From NCBI RefSeq assembly GCF_000003815.2, contig NC_049982.1, positions 23,825,380 to 23,889,379 on the forward strand: a DNA stretch of 64,000 nt. Reading direction: 5' to 3'. The stretch comes from Branchiostoma floridae. Taxonomy: Eukaryota; Chordata; Leptocardii; Amphioxiformes; Branchiostomatidae. The notes beneath the pieces were generated by a model that did no database searches, was not told the DNA's origin, and saw only the letters and a program-made list of their open reading frames with translations. The position numbers and the translations under genes are program-made. How positions within the stretch are numbered: the first letter of the stretch is position 1; every line of letters begins with the position of its first letter. Below are positions 17,735-30,100 of this stretch, one piece after another.

Positions 17735-18279
17735 AGGCCACAGCAAGTAAATTTTATGGATGACATCATCTGCAGACTGCAAAAATAGTGCGATAGGGCG
17801 AAAGAACAACAAGATGGTCGAAAAAAAACAAGATGGCTACATTTTCAAAAATAGGCACCATAAAGTTGTGATGACTGTTGAAAAAGGAATTAAAGGGACA
17901 AAACATGGTGTCAGAGCCAACAAGGCATTCATTCCTGTATTTAAGACATGTACTGGTGTGGTAAAAGTGACACTAGTGTGGTAGACTGGCATCACCATCA
18001 AAGTTGGTAACCATACTCATAGCTTCCATATTGGTGTCACTTTTTCAACTATCCAATAAGTTTCATTTCTACAACTTCAGTCCCGGGTACCTCGTAAGTA
18101 TAACTACTACTACAAGTACAATTATTAGGCTACAACACAATATATTTGCTCATTTTGGTACTTTATAGTCATGTTGACCTTCCCTGCAGAAAAAAGAAAT
18201 TCTTGTGTTTTTTATCTGAAATCAGGCGAAAATTAATGCGTGCGCTGATGTCATCCATAAAATTTACTTGCTGTGGCCT
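17735..18279. mobile_element. Inverted-repeat (MITE-like) element, 545 bp
   Basis: The first 34 bases (AGGCCACAGCAAGTAAATTT onward to GATGACATCA) are repeated exactly in reverse complement at the other end. The interior is AT-rich and has no transposase. I could not define a clean target-site duplication (left flank TATTATGTA, right flank GATGACAATT), so the superfamily is open. Confidence 0.8.
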
Positions 18280-18779
18280 GATGACAATTAATCAGAACGT
18301 AAATGATTCATTATGAGTGGATATTTAACTAAAAGAAGATTTTTACTACATAGTGCTAATACCTATGTGTATATAATGCACATTATAAAAAAAAAAGTGA
18401 CATGTATATGTGCTATGTATACATATCTCCCAGGAGTTGTAAATACAAAGCATCTATTGTAGAAATAACAATTTATAAACATAAGGAGAGAAATAAACTC
18501 AGAATTTGCTGTGTATGTTGTAGAAATCTAGCCCTCTTTTAAGCGTGTTATTTGTCTACTACTAGTAGATATTTTGTTAACTGTCAAGTTTCATTTTTTT
18601 GATTAATGATGTAAAAAAGAAGGTGCAAAAGTAGGGCAGACACATAATTCTAGCAGAGTACTCAAGAAAAAGAAGTGGAATTAGTCCTGACAAAATGTAG
18701 CCAACTGTGTCAGAAATACATCACAGTTTTGAGTGCACGTATTGTGTGTTGTCGTGCTGAGTTTGAATTATTGTTCCTT

Positions 18780-20480
18780 TTAGTACATTCCTCGGGGCTC
18801 TGCGGCACGGCTTAGGCTTTAAAGAATTAAGGCAGGGGCTTACTGGGACTTTGCAGTTAAAACAAACCACCCAACCCCTCGCTGGTGCTTACAGTCTCAG
18901 GCAACTAACATGCGATCTGTTCCCTGTATGGCATCTCACTGTGCATTTGGCCGTCCTGTAGCAATCCCCGGTAAGTTGGTTGGAGACGTCTGTTTGAGTT
19001 AGATACCCCGGCCGTATCCCATGGCAAACAGGCCCTTTGTAATTGCAATCCAAGCAATAACGAAGCCGGCCAGCAGAAAGCGCCGGGCATTATTAATACA
19101 GGACGGCAGGGAGCATAGTAATGTATTTCAGGTGTTAGCGCAAATGAATTCATAAAGCAAGCATTAGGATTCATTATCGGTGTGGCTGTAACGCGGCGGC
19201 TCGCCGGTAATAAAAATGAATCACAAGCGCAGCACATTTTCATGCTCTCCTGCATGGGCATTGCACACTTGGTGGCTTGAACATATTCAATTAATCTCCA
19301 TTCCTTCCCATAGAAAAGATGGCAAATCTGCTGGCTCAACTCAGACAAGTTGCCCGACCGATGAAATATTCTATGCATTTTTAATTATAAGAGGCTGAAG
19401 CTGAATCTGGGGAGGTGTACATCATAATCCTGGGGTATCAGAGCTAATCTCGGGGGAGGCTCCGCGGCCATGGAATAATTCTCCCCCGTGCTGTTCATGC
19501 GAAGGGAAGTAATTTGCTCCGCACATAATCATTCAATGATTTGATGCTTAATAAGGACGTAAAAACGCCGTTAGAGACAGACATAATACATATCATTACG
19601 GCAAACTGTCGCATCTCCTCGGCACCCCGACAGCTGATGGACAGCGCGGAGGGGTTGATTTCGCAGCCGGAATGATCAAGTGGCGAAAGCGAAGCTGCTC
19701 CATTTACCAGTGGAGCGTTCTCCATAACAAGGCCATGCAGGGTGTGCATGTTTTCCGTGGGCGGGCCGTGGATTAGAACCCTGTCGGTGGGGAAACTATA
19801 TATGCCTCTCACAGTCTCCTAATAGACGTTCCGTTTCCCCGAGATGCATGGAACACCAGAGGGGACATGGGAACAAACGAGTAGCTCCGGGGTGAGGCTG
19901 GCGTGTCTATGTGCAAATTGATACACTTATATCCACGGTGGTTTATGGAAGACGTGGTTAAATAAAACAGAAATCCGCCAAAGCAATCTTCTCCTCCCCC
20001 GAGGAGGCGACATTGTTTGAAGCCCAAATGAGGAAGCCGGATTCTCCTCCTCGCCACAGCCGTTCCACCTGGAAGCCACGCGACGCGTCCCGAAGAGAAA
20101 GTGACAGCGCGCCAGAATAAGCGATATGATTGATGACAATAAGGCTCGATAATTACACCCGAGTCTCTTGGAGATTTAATTAAAGCACTCCTGCGATTGA
20201 CAGCCCCCCTTTCAGGGGATGTATTAAGCTAATTAAATGAAGCCCCCTTAACAAGCAGAACACCAAATGTTACATTTGTCTACATTTGATTGGTTAAGGC
20301 TGCGTGAAATCTGTGTTTTCAGTGACTAATGCGGATAAACTGCCAGAAATGTGGCATAATTGGTCTGCATTGATTTGAGTAATCAATTACCTCGTGCAGC
20401 AATTAGGCCCCGATAACGCCAGGCTCCGCCAGCCAGCAGCGGGGAAGCGCTAGGCTTTGTGGTTGCCGTAGCAACTGTTT
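18780..20480. other. Candidate cluster of conserved non-coding elements
   Basis: No splice-supported coding frame. Moderate GC, no visible repeats, many ATTA/TAATTA cores and a GATTGACAG (20195-20203), a PBX/MEIS-type site. The texture resembles deeply conserved regulatory DNA of developmental loci. This is judged by eye, without alignment. Confidence 0.35.
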
Positions 20481-20807
20481 ATACTGAAGAGCTTCATCGC
20501 AAAACATTGTCTATTGCTCAAATCCCTTTTGCAGACAGTCAAACTTAATCGTTGCCATATCAACTGCAACAATAATATTTGCCATTTGTACAAACTATAC
20601 TTGAACTTCAGTCTTTATAAAACCTCGCTTAATAGGCCTGGAAATAGAATTGTTGCAAGTTACTCACCAACCCTAGCAAAAACTTGCCAATTCTTGCCTT
20701 TTTGGGGTTGATCATTGGCATAAAGTTTCCAGCTGACAGATGAAGTTTTGAAAAACAGAATTCCAAGTATCCGTAAATAGCTTCATCAGGTTGGCTATTA
20801 TTCATAT

Positions 20808-20954
20808 AGTAAGGTTCTTTAGGCACAAACTGGGAGTACTTACTTCCAACATTTCGATGTCTATCTGACACAGATTCTACCCTGATGATAGTGTCTGATA
20901 GACATCAAAACGTTGGAAGTAAGTACTCCCTGGTTGTGCCTAAAGAACCTTACT
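20808..20954. repeat. Long hairpin repeat (about 64-bp arms, 19-base loop)
   Basis: AGTAAGGTTCTTTAGGCACA... in the left arm (20808-20871) is matched in reverse complement by the right arm (20891-20954), with a few mismatches. The right arm begins at a CTGATGA (20882-20888) and includes AAAACGTTGGAAGT; the left arm read backwards has GAAATGTTGGAAGT. Two head-to-head copies of one repeat end would give this structure. Confidence 0.85.
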
Positions 20955-21081
20955 GTAAGAATTCCAAGTAGTCTTGCAAATTTTCTTAGACTTTCTGTAT
21001 CTAACAGATCAATAGCCTGGTATCCAGCCGTAATATAGCTTCCGAGTCTCTTCTCTCCTCTCTGCAATTGGAAATTTGGAG

Positions 21082-21181
21082 NNNNNNNNNNNNNNNNNNN
21101 NNNNNNNNNNNNNNNNNNNNNNNNNNNNNNNNNNNNNNNNNNNNNNNNNNNNNNNNNNNNNNNNNNNNNNNNNNNNNNNNN
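21082..21181. other. Assembly gap (100 N)
   Basis: Run of exactly 100 N, a placeholder gap. Confidence 1.
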
Positions 21182-24100
21182 ATTTCCCAAAACAAGATTA
21201 TCAGCCAAAATCCCTCCAAAAAAGAAGAGAGAATCCTATGCATAGGTACTGTTTGTCACTTTCTCTGATTTATCACATGGAAATGTAATAAAACTGGTGT
21301 GGCCTTAGGTCACTTCTTATACAAACTGTTCTTTTAAAAGTTGAAAGCCGAATTTAGGAAATTGAAAACATTTGATAATGTTTACAGACTCTTACGTTTA
21401 AAGATTAGTGTACAGTGGCGCAAGTACATCCCCATATCTCAATATCATTTCCATACTTGAGTTAAGACAGTAAGAGTTACTGGTACAACAGTAAAATACT
21501 TTAACATGTGTACTTGTTCTATAACTACACCAATTTAATTTCTTAGTTCACAATCTTTTATCTGTTCTAGGAAAATAAGATCACATCTATCATACAACCA
21601 CAATAGAATCGTATTTTAGCAGTCGGAGAATGTTGTTGCATAGTTCTTATAGACATAAGGACTGTTTCCAAATGTTGGTACAAAACTTGCAAATATGACT
21701 ATTTTGAGGCTGATTTGTGCCACAAATGGTACTTTTGTACACATGACTTTTTATGTCCTTCTTGCAAATCAGAAACAAAGCAGGTGAGTCAGAGAACCAA
21801 GAAATTATATTTGTATGGCCTTATATCTATTTTACAAGCATGGAAAAAAAGCAACATTACCACTGCCATCTAGTGTTCTCTTTCTGAACTGCACTGGACT
21901 GGCCTTCACGGAGACCTTCGGCCTAAGGCCAGGGGCCAAGGAAAAACTCATGCTGTACATAAAGGTATCTTGTACCTCCTCTTCAGGCCATTTCAATGTT
22001 ATTTCTGGTTCAACATTTCAAATCCATGGGCCAAAGTCAGATCTCTGCTGATATCTAGATCAATTATTTATTACAATGGGAATAATTTAGCTTACCAGCA
22101 GATAAAAGCATACCATCTATTACAACTAGACACCAATAGTACTGAAACCTGTATGTTATCTAAGGGAACATCACTCCATATTGAGTCAAGACTACAGTCA
22201 TTTTTCTTCCACCAACCTAGGCAGAAATGTCTGGTTTTCTGTACATCTTTCATGTAACACCTTTTCCCAGTTTCAATAAATCACAGTAGGCAAACAATGG
22301 CTATTTCTGATAATATTATTAAAACTATTGAAACGTGTGACTCGACTTTCTTAATTTCAATTTGCAAGGAAGACTTTACTGGTGACTTGAGTGGCCCTTG
22401 CCTGATACTTTCTTAGCTATCTAAACGAAGCACCCATTTACACAGTGACTGATACAGACAGGGCCTATAGTTTCTACATTACAGTGTAAAGTGCTGACAA
22501 GACATAAACTCCTGTTAGTTTAGTCCCCACCCTAACTGTGACATGGCTGGCTACTGTCTCTCCACAGACGCACCCTGCTCTGTTGGCATCTGGAGCGACA
22601 CCAACCCACCCAGGCTCCAAGCCTGCAAACCAATATTTCCTCCCAGACATCAGATGGAATTATGCAACGGCTTTTGCCTTTTTTGTCTAAAGCAGCAGCT
22701 AGACAAGAAAGTCGGCGGGATAAGTCCACTTAATACCCTTAGCAGGAGCCACTGCCGGCATTATGCATTCACCAATGCCAGTATATAGATGGTCAGTCAT
22801 GCCGAAAAATTGAAAACCGAGTTTCATTGTAATGAATCCTTTATAGTTGGTGCCATCATACATCATCCCAATACACATGGCAGCGCGCATTTGTCATTTA
22901 ATATAGCCAGCAAAGTTTGTGATTGAAATTTTATTGTGCCCTAACAACTGTAATATGGAATTATGGAGGTGATACGCGATACTTCATTTTCGGCGAAAGG
23001 CACGCATTTCTCACCCCGGAATAATTAATTTCGATGAATGCTGCTTTGTGAAAGTTTTATAGGGTGGGAATAATGCGTAATTTATTTTTCCTGTTGGTGA
23101 GGTGCCAATGTCGGCAGAGATTGCTTGTGTGTCCCCTTCATTTATTCTCCCCGATCCAATGTTGCAGTTTTATTTGGACCAGTCATATTGTGTTCAGGAA
23201 GGCCAATTTTTCAGCGGGGGTCTCATGCCTCCTAAGTGACAATAATTTCTTTATTTCTGTCCGTCCTGTCATCTCAGATTGGTGTCATTTCTGATTTGAA
23301 CTGTTCTCCATTTTGATGAAAATGATTTCTGTCAATCAGGCTTTTCAAATTTAGTTGAAGGGTTGTTGGATCTTTTTTTATAGAACTTGTGGGTCAGAAA
23401 AAATACCCATATGTATGGTATTTAAAAAACACTTTAATAATCTCAACCTGTATTTCTTGATGGATTGCCTGAATATAAATCATTTTGCTGTCAGTTGTTG
23501 GCCCTTCATTTAAAATCTGTAAATAGATGGAACAAAGTGTAAAAATGATACATTTTTGGAACAGGAAAAATGATGTATTTTTGGATCAAATAAATTGTTG
23601 GATTTGCACAAACAAATCACGGGTATACATTGTTCAGCAATATTGCATGCTGGTAGATAAAGTATTGTCCTAGCATCTACCAGTAAAATGATTTAACAAA
23701 ACTACAGTGAATAAAGATGAGACAAAACAGGTCCAAATTTGACGAACCAATCATCAGGTGTAAAAAGACATAACACAGAGGGAGGCCAACCAAATATGGT
23801 AAGTAGATTTGAGCTTTAATAAATCTGTAACGCTATGTACTGAACATCCTTACATGATCTATGCTTCAAGTTGGACTGTGAAAACAAAGTTAATCTTGTA
23901 TCTGGAAGCCTCTTGTGGACATTTTCCATAGGACTGTTCTGTACTTCAGTGCCTCTAAAGCAATCATTTCACACTTTTGTTTGCCATATTTCACATACAC
24001 TACTGGTAGATTCAATGTATACTGGTCCCCACAAGAAAGTACTTGCTCTAAATCTCACGTTTGGAGTGGATATGGACTAGACTTACTATATAGGCAAGTT

Positions 24101-25740
24101 TTAGACAAGTGTTTTTAGTATTTTTCTGAAACTCCCAACATTTCAATAATAAAGGTTACCAAAAACTCCAAATATGCCTTTACTTTTTTGGACAAAAAGG
24201 AGAGCAGAATACAGACAAGGCATTGTGCTGTGCAAAGTAAACTAAGGAGCTTAAGTCAGGTCTGTTTTTTTATCAAACCATTTACAATTTACTGAACTTC
24301 ACAAGATGCATTTATGTTGTATCCTTTTCAGTTTTTAAAAGTACAATTTAAAATACGGTGATGTGGTTTGTTTCTTTTTAAATGTAGTTCATACAATGAC
24401 TGAAAGGACTGGCAATCAAGAAAGCTTGGCTTGGAACAGTGTTATGAATGGCATTTGCTGAAGCTTTGCGATAGATGTGCGCAAAGCGGGTTACATTATT
24501 CAACAAGAAGACATATACAGAAGATGATAATAGCCTACACCCGGCCATATGAATCAGTGAAGATTTGAGATACTTTGTTTCAATGTATGCAGAAAAGCAC
24601 ATATAGGCATATACCATAACATACTAGTGTTAGACTGATGCAGAAAATCATACACAAAAATGAACATATTGCCTCTATCATAAAGCATATTCACCTTCTT
24701 TTTCAGAAACATATGCTCTTTGCAACTTTTTGGTACTCACCAAGAAGAGGATAGGCTTGGGCACGTTTTTGACATCTTTTATTAGGCTTTCTAACTTGTC
24801 AGGTTTTCTTTTTTTTTCCATCTGGCTGGCAGACAAAAAGAAAACCTGACAAAATAGAAAACCTGATAAAAGTGACTAAAAGACACTTCCCAGAGCCTAA
24901 CCTCAGCTTGGCGAGTAATTTTTGGCACTTTTTTATGATTTGTGGCTGTCAGCTTCCTTCTCTTGCTTCTGTCTCTATCATTCTAGATCTTTAAAATAGG
25001 CAGAAATGCTTCAAAGAAAGTACTTTCTTGTGTCAATCTATTCATTTCTATATATTTTACAACAATACTGCAAAATATGAGTGCAGTGAAGTAGTGTTTA
25101 GACATGAATGAAAACAGACAATGAATTCATGTTTCAATTGTCTTTTTCCTTTGGTTTGCACACTGTAATTTGAAACTGAAATGTATGAATGCATTCTCAT
25201 AACAAGAAAAGCTGCTAATTGGTGAGAAGTATGAATAGAGATCTATTGAAGTGGAAATCTGTTTTCACATGGGTTATCATATAGTAGATACATGTAGTTT
25301 GACCAGAAGCTGTGTGCATACATGCATGTATAGAGAGAAAAAGAGTAGAAAATATCATATATGATAGATTTTCTAATCTTCTCATTTCAGACGATTTCAT
25401 TAGAATACTGTATTGCAGAAAAAGACTGTAAGAAAGTGTAATGAACTTTATAATCGATATAAAGATATGATTTTTTTTCAAGTATTTAGTTTTCTTTCAA
25501 GCATTTAGTTTCTTTTGAAAGAAATGAATGGTCAAAAGTAGTTCACCAAGTCATTTTTGAGCATCAATTTTCATATCAAAGTTTCAAAGTAAAAAAAAAG
25601 AAGTTTAGAAGAAGAAATTGGCATGACCAAAGGAAACATGATGGTTTTCATCACAATTCTAGTCAAGTATTTTCCAAAGGTTCTTTGAACAGAAATGAAT
25701 AGCTTGTAAAAATGGATTTAAAAAGTGATGGTGAGAATCT
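21182..25740. other. Non-coding stretch, mostly AT-rich
   Basis: I see no gene. A block at about 22500-23300 has conserved-element texture (moderate GC, many ATTA cores). A hairpin with 18-bp arms (TTGTCAGGTTTTCTTTTT and its complement) lies at 24796-24852, followed by a third partial copy (AGAAAACCTGATAAAA). The rest is low in recognisable features. Confidence 0.5.
24796..24852. repeat. Hairpin with 18-bp arms
   Basis: TTGTCAGGTTTTCTTTTT at 24796-24813 is matched by AAAAAGAAAACCTGACAA at 24835-24852, with a 21-base loop. Confidence 0.75.
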
Positions 25741-25754
25741 TGTTATGATTGTTG

Positions 25755-26560
25755 CTGCTTGCATTGTGCCTTCAAATTCTTAAAGAGTGAAAGTTTCTCT
25801 TTTCTTGAAAATTCTGCTATCGAGTTAAGATGATTTGCTAAGATGTTTAATTGACTGAAGGAAATATCACAATCACAATCTTGGTCAAGTATTTTCCCCA
25901 AGTCCTCATAATAAAAAGTGAAAATTTGTCCTTTGCTATAAAGATGGTTTTCCCCCTGCAATGATGCCTTCAGAGTTTCAAAAATGAAAGTTTCTCATGT
26001 GATAAGATTGTCTACCCCATGAATTTTAAAAAGTGAATGTTTCTCCTGTGTCAATATGATTTGGCCCCTAGCCCTTTTGTCATTGTTTACCTCCTGTGAT
26101 GAGGTTTAAAAAGTTGCTAAGATGTTTTGCCCCCTTTATGGAGGTATAAAAAGTCAAAGTTTCTCCTGAGCTAAGGTGTTTTGCCCGCTTTACTGAGGTT
26201 TAGAAAGTGAAAGTTTGTCCTGTCCGAAATATGTTTTGCCCCAAGTATGGAGGTTTAAAAAGTGAAAGTTTCATCTGTGCTAAAATGTTTTGCCCCCTTT
26301 ATTGAGGTTAAAAAGGTGAAAGTTTCTCCTTTGCTAAGATCAAGGACGTTACATTTGATGTAACGTCCTTGCTAAGATGTTTTGCCCCCTTTATCGACGT
26401 TTAAAAAGTGAAAGTTTCTCCTGTGCTAAGACGTTTTGCCCCCTTTACTGAGGTTTAGAAAGTGAAAGTTTCTCCCGTGATAAGACGTTTTGCCCCCTTT
26501 ACTGAGGTTTAAAAAGTGAAAGTTTCTCCTACGCTAAGATGGTTTGCCCCCTGCATTGCC
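25755..26560. repeat. Tandem array of about 54-bp units
   Basis: Units of the form CTAAGATGTTTTGCCCCCTT / TACTGAGGTTTAAAAAGTGA / AAGTTTCTCCTGTG recur at a spacing of about 53-54 bases. They are clearest from about 26110 (near 26115, 26173, 26226, 26279, 26333, 26373, 26427, 26480, 26533) and decay towards 25755. One unit is broken by a palindromic insertion at 26341-26371. The array ends within 60 bases of a promoter-like sequence. Confidence 0.9.
26341..26371. repeat. 31-bp hairpin inserted in the tandem array
   Basis: CAAGGACGTTACAT, a TTG loop, then the exact complement ATGTAACGTCCTTG. The sequence TTGCTAAGAT is present on both sides, so the extra DNA looks like an insertion with a short duplication of the array unit. 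Confidence 0.88.
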
Positions 26561-26708
26561 GCCTTCAGCCGAGGTGACCAAAGGTCCAGTGCATTGTGGG
26601 ACGTCCTTGATCCAACATGGCGGATTGTTTTGAAAGTGCTGGCGGTAGCTGATCAGTCCGTGCCTCGGGCGGTCCACTTCTGCGCTCAACTTCTGCTCTC
26701 TCTAGCAA
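26560..26708 (+). promoter_or_regulatory. Candidate start site with YY1 motif and a first-exon donor
   Basis: GTGCATTGTGGGA (about 26589-26601) and AACATGGCGG (26614-26623, a YY1 site in plus orientation) resemble housekeeping-type core promoters. A consensus donor AGCAA|GTAAGT follows at 26708/26709. The ATG in the YY1 site opens only an 11-codon frame. It may be the first, non-coding exon of a plus-strand transcript. Confidence 0.4.
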
Positions 26709-26819
26709 GTAAGTCAACTATACAACTATCAAGTCATATGTAGTCGTTGTGTGCGTGTTGGGGGGACATATTGTGAGGAAATCTGAAGGGAGTGCCGGTC
26801 AGCAGACGATGTGATTTTT

Positions 26820-27190
26820 TCCTCATGCACATCTTTTTGAAAGGCCTGGGCGCAGAGGCGACTCATCTTCGCGCCGAGGCGCCCCGGCCAAAATCCAGAT
26901 TCCCGCGCAATTTCTCATCCCACCGTCAAAATCTGCAACTTTCTGGGAAGTTTTGGGTGCTGGTGTTGAAGGTTTTTGAGGACATTTGGTGTAGATTTGT
27001 GTGAGATTTCGTTGGTTGAATCGGCGCCGTTGGCGGTGAGTCGGTAGGGGGTTGGGCCGTGGTCCCGGCCGGCCAGCACGGGAGGGGAGCTCCGGCCCAG
27101 CGCCATATGCACGGGCGGCGCCTCGACTGGCACGGGCCGGCCAACATGTAGCAGTGCTACAGTAGACACTCTTTCTCTTTCAAACGTTGT
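26820..27190. other. GC-rich, CpG-containing block
   Basis: Contrasts sharply with neighbours: GGCGCAGAGGCG, CGCGCCGAGGCGCCCCGGCC and CCGGCCGGCC strings. A 92-codon minus-strand frame here has no domain and is probably a by-product of GC content. It fits a CpG island linked with the upstream promoter-like sequence. Confidence 0.45.
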
Positions 27191-30100
27191 CATGTTTGCA
27201 GTGAGAGATTTTTCTCCCGAATCAGGACAAGGACCTTCGATTATTCTAAGGCTTTAGGTCACTCGCTACCTTACTTCACTTCACACGTTCATCTAACGTT
27301 ACAGCAGGTATCGTAAGAAAACATGCACCAAGCACTATATCTTCGTCAAAGTAGCAACATACTTTCTTTTATTCGTGAAGGCACAAAGCTTGAGATGTTG
27401 GGACTTTTGCAAGTTTTGGTGAGATTTTGCTACCATGTCTTCTTTTTTCTTTCGTTCGAATCATGACCCCTCCCCCATAGGGACCCCCCTGCTTTTCCCC
27501 CCACCTTTGCTAGCCTCAGTGTATACCTGACACTCTCTACACACACTAGCGTGCTTGTACAACGTTAGACATCCAGCTGGCATGGAGGAATTAATAACGA
27601 AAACTTGTGCCAAAAGAGCCCAACCAGGAACCCCTGCTGTTATGGGTACGGATACAGTGTGGCACTAAACTAAAGATGGGAAGGCTGACAATGTATTAAA
27701 TCTAGGTACAAACAAACAGAGGAAAAAGGAAAGGATTTAAGTGTTAGCTGGTTTGCTGAAAGTGAAAGTTGTTACTAAGTATTTTGGATGTCACAGGATG
27801 AGATGAAACTTGACTATCAGGTAGATAACAGAATTCACTTTCAGGAGAATATTTTCATCTGAAAAGATACATGTAACTTGTTCGATTGAAGGAATCTAGT
27901 TGACGAAGATGTGATGATGTAAGTACATGTAAGTTACCTAGATGGTTGTTGATGGTGTGAAGTGGTGTTGGAATACATCAGCCAAGCATGTCTTTTCTTT
28001 ACCACATGGTGTACAACTGTGCTAATTTTCATTTGAATGGCTATTGTCGTGAATGAAAATGTGACCGGCGTAAACAAGTCTCAGGTTCTAACGGAAGTTT
28101 CAGAAACCACACGATTTTTCCCTGCCCGTGCGACAAAAGGTTTTGGGAGTGCATTAGACTTGGCGACAGTGTACCCAATTTGTCCCTGTTCTGGCCAAGG
28201 CGAAGGTATGTGAGAGTAAATTGGGACCAGCGACATTGTAAAAGAAGATTTCCCCCCACATCTGGCACGCGTATTTACTGGACTTGAGATGCCATGAAAA
28301 ATTCCTGGCCACAGTCAGCGCCCCTCCGCTGCAGACTCTAATGGCATCTCTCCTATTACCCAGTCCCTAATCTCCATACATGTGGTAGATATCAGACGAA
28401 ATAGGATTCTCTTCTCTATGCATCTCCCTGATTTATGCACCCCTGGCCCAAGCCCTGTGTATGTGTTTTTGTCAGGGAGTAGAAAGTCCTTTCATTCGGC
28501 TATTCAGGACCCAGTGGGCAGTATTTACTGATTTATTTGTATGGAGATTATAGATAGCAGAAGTACAGGCTGCGTAGTTAGTGTAGTGTCCCAGTATATA
28601 ATTCCCCAACACCTGCCTGTAATACCTCTATATTGCTCGCATGCAAAAACGAATGAATTACAAGGTATTTTTGCCAGCTTAATGTGTGCAGAGGGGATTA
28701 TTTTTTGCGATGGTAATGCCCTGTATTATTAAGTATGGTAAATTTCCTGCCGCGTATTTCGGACTTGATTATTGGGCACGGAGGTTTGCCACGTATGAGT
28801 GACAACGTCTTTTGTGGGCAAAGTTTGAATCTTAGCACCGCGGAACGTCAGACTTTTCTGAGGACTTACAACACTGTAACAGTTGTCGTAAATTTCAAAG
28901 TTGTCGAGTTTTATGGCTGCATTTTCTTTATGGGCAGTGCATTTTATTCCTCAGTGATTTCTATTTTTACTGCCTTTTGGCGTCCCAGCCTCTTCGCCCC
29001 TACCTAGTGGTCAGAGCGGCTGCAAAATGGATCGTCCAATTTCTACGAAATAAACATTTTCCCACCCTATAGAGCTGATTTGCATTCATTTTTATTCTCA
29101 GATATTATTCTCCATTCGGACTTTGAAGATGCAGCGGCAATATTTATTGTTAGATGCAGGACAGCATTAGGCTGGACTGTACATAAATCGGTCGGAAAGA
29201 CCCGGCCGACTAAGCTAAGGGGACCCACAAGAGTAGCTGCCTTATTGGCAGAATGGTTATCAATAAATTAAGATACATATTTCACGGTACATGTATGTGT
29301 ATGTATGACTAGCTGGACATGTATCCCTATTTGAGAGCAGTGGTCATCTATCGTCCCTCCGTCCTGCCCCTAATCCCCCATGTCCCACGGCACTTCATCA
29401 TGCTTTCATATTCCGAAACATGCCCCAGCGCAAAAATATGATCTATATATTTTACGGCATACATTTTTATGAGGACTGGCCCTTGAATTAGGGTGGTTGT
29501 GTTTGGGACTTGCTTTCAATTCAGACCAATTTATGCAATCAGGGGCCGTTCCTGCACTTGTGCAGTCTCCAGTACCAAATGATTTTACATGTAGATAGCG
29601 CCCACGTTCCCGGATCTCTCCAAGTAGGCACTTTTATTAGATTCCATCTGTTGTTGTCTTTATCTTAGGCTATAATACATAAAGGGGGCAAAAGCAGTAG
29701 AGTTTGACATATGTACATGATAGAGCTATCTCTTTGTAGAAACTCATGTTAGGACAAGCCTGGCCAGAATATCCCTGTTTGTCCTCTTTTGTGGTTTATT
29801 TTTAATTATTTACACCTCGAACAGATGGTACAAAACACAAGGAGCTCCGGTGTTAGTGCCATTTACTTAATCGTCTCCAGAATTTTTATAAAATTACGGA
29901 AGAAAGCCTTTCTACGGGTATGAATTAATGATGAGGTAGTAAAGCTGGATGTGTTATAATTAAAGTGCAAAGTTATTAATACGGTTCTGTAAGGGAATTT
30001 CTGCCCTCCCGAGGGAATGAATTAAGACGGGGATACAGTGCCCGCCTTTCCAGGCTGACATATTCATCGCACAAAATTTTGTTGCATTGACGGACATAAC

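Noticed and set aside
18905-19378. 157-codon minus-strand frame
   Set aside because: No recognisable domain, no splice context, and it lies in a block with regulatory texture.
29920-29950. TGAGGTAGTA resembling the start of let-7
   Set aside because: Identity stops after about ten bases and no hairpin is visible.
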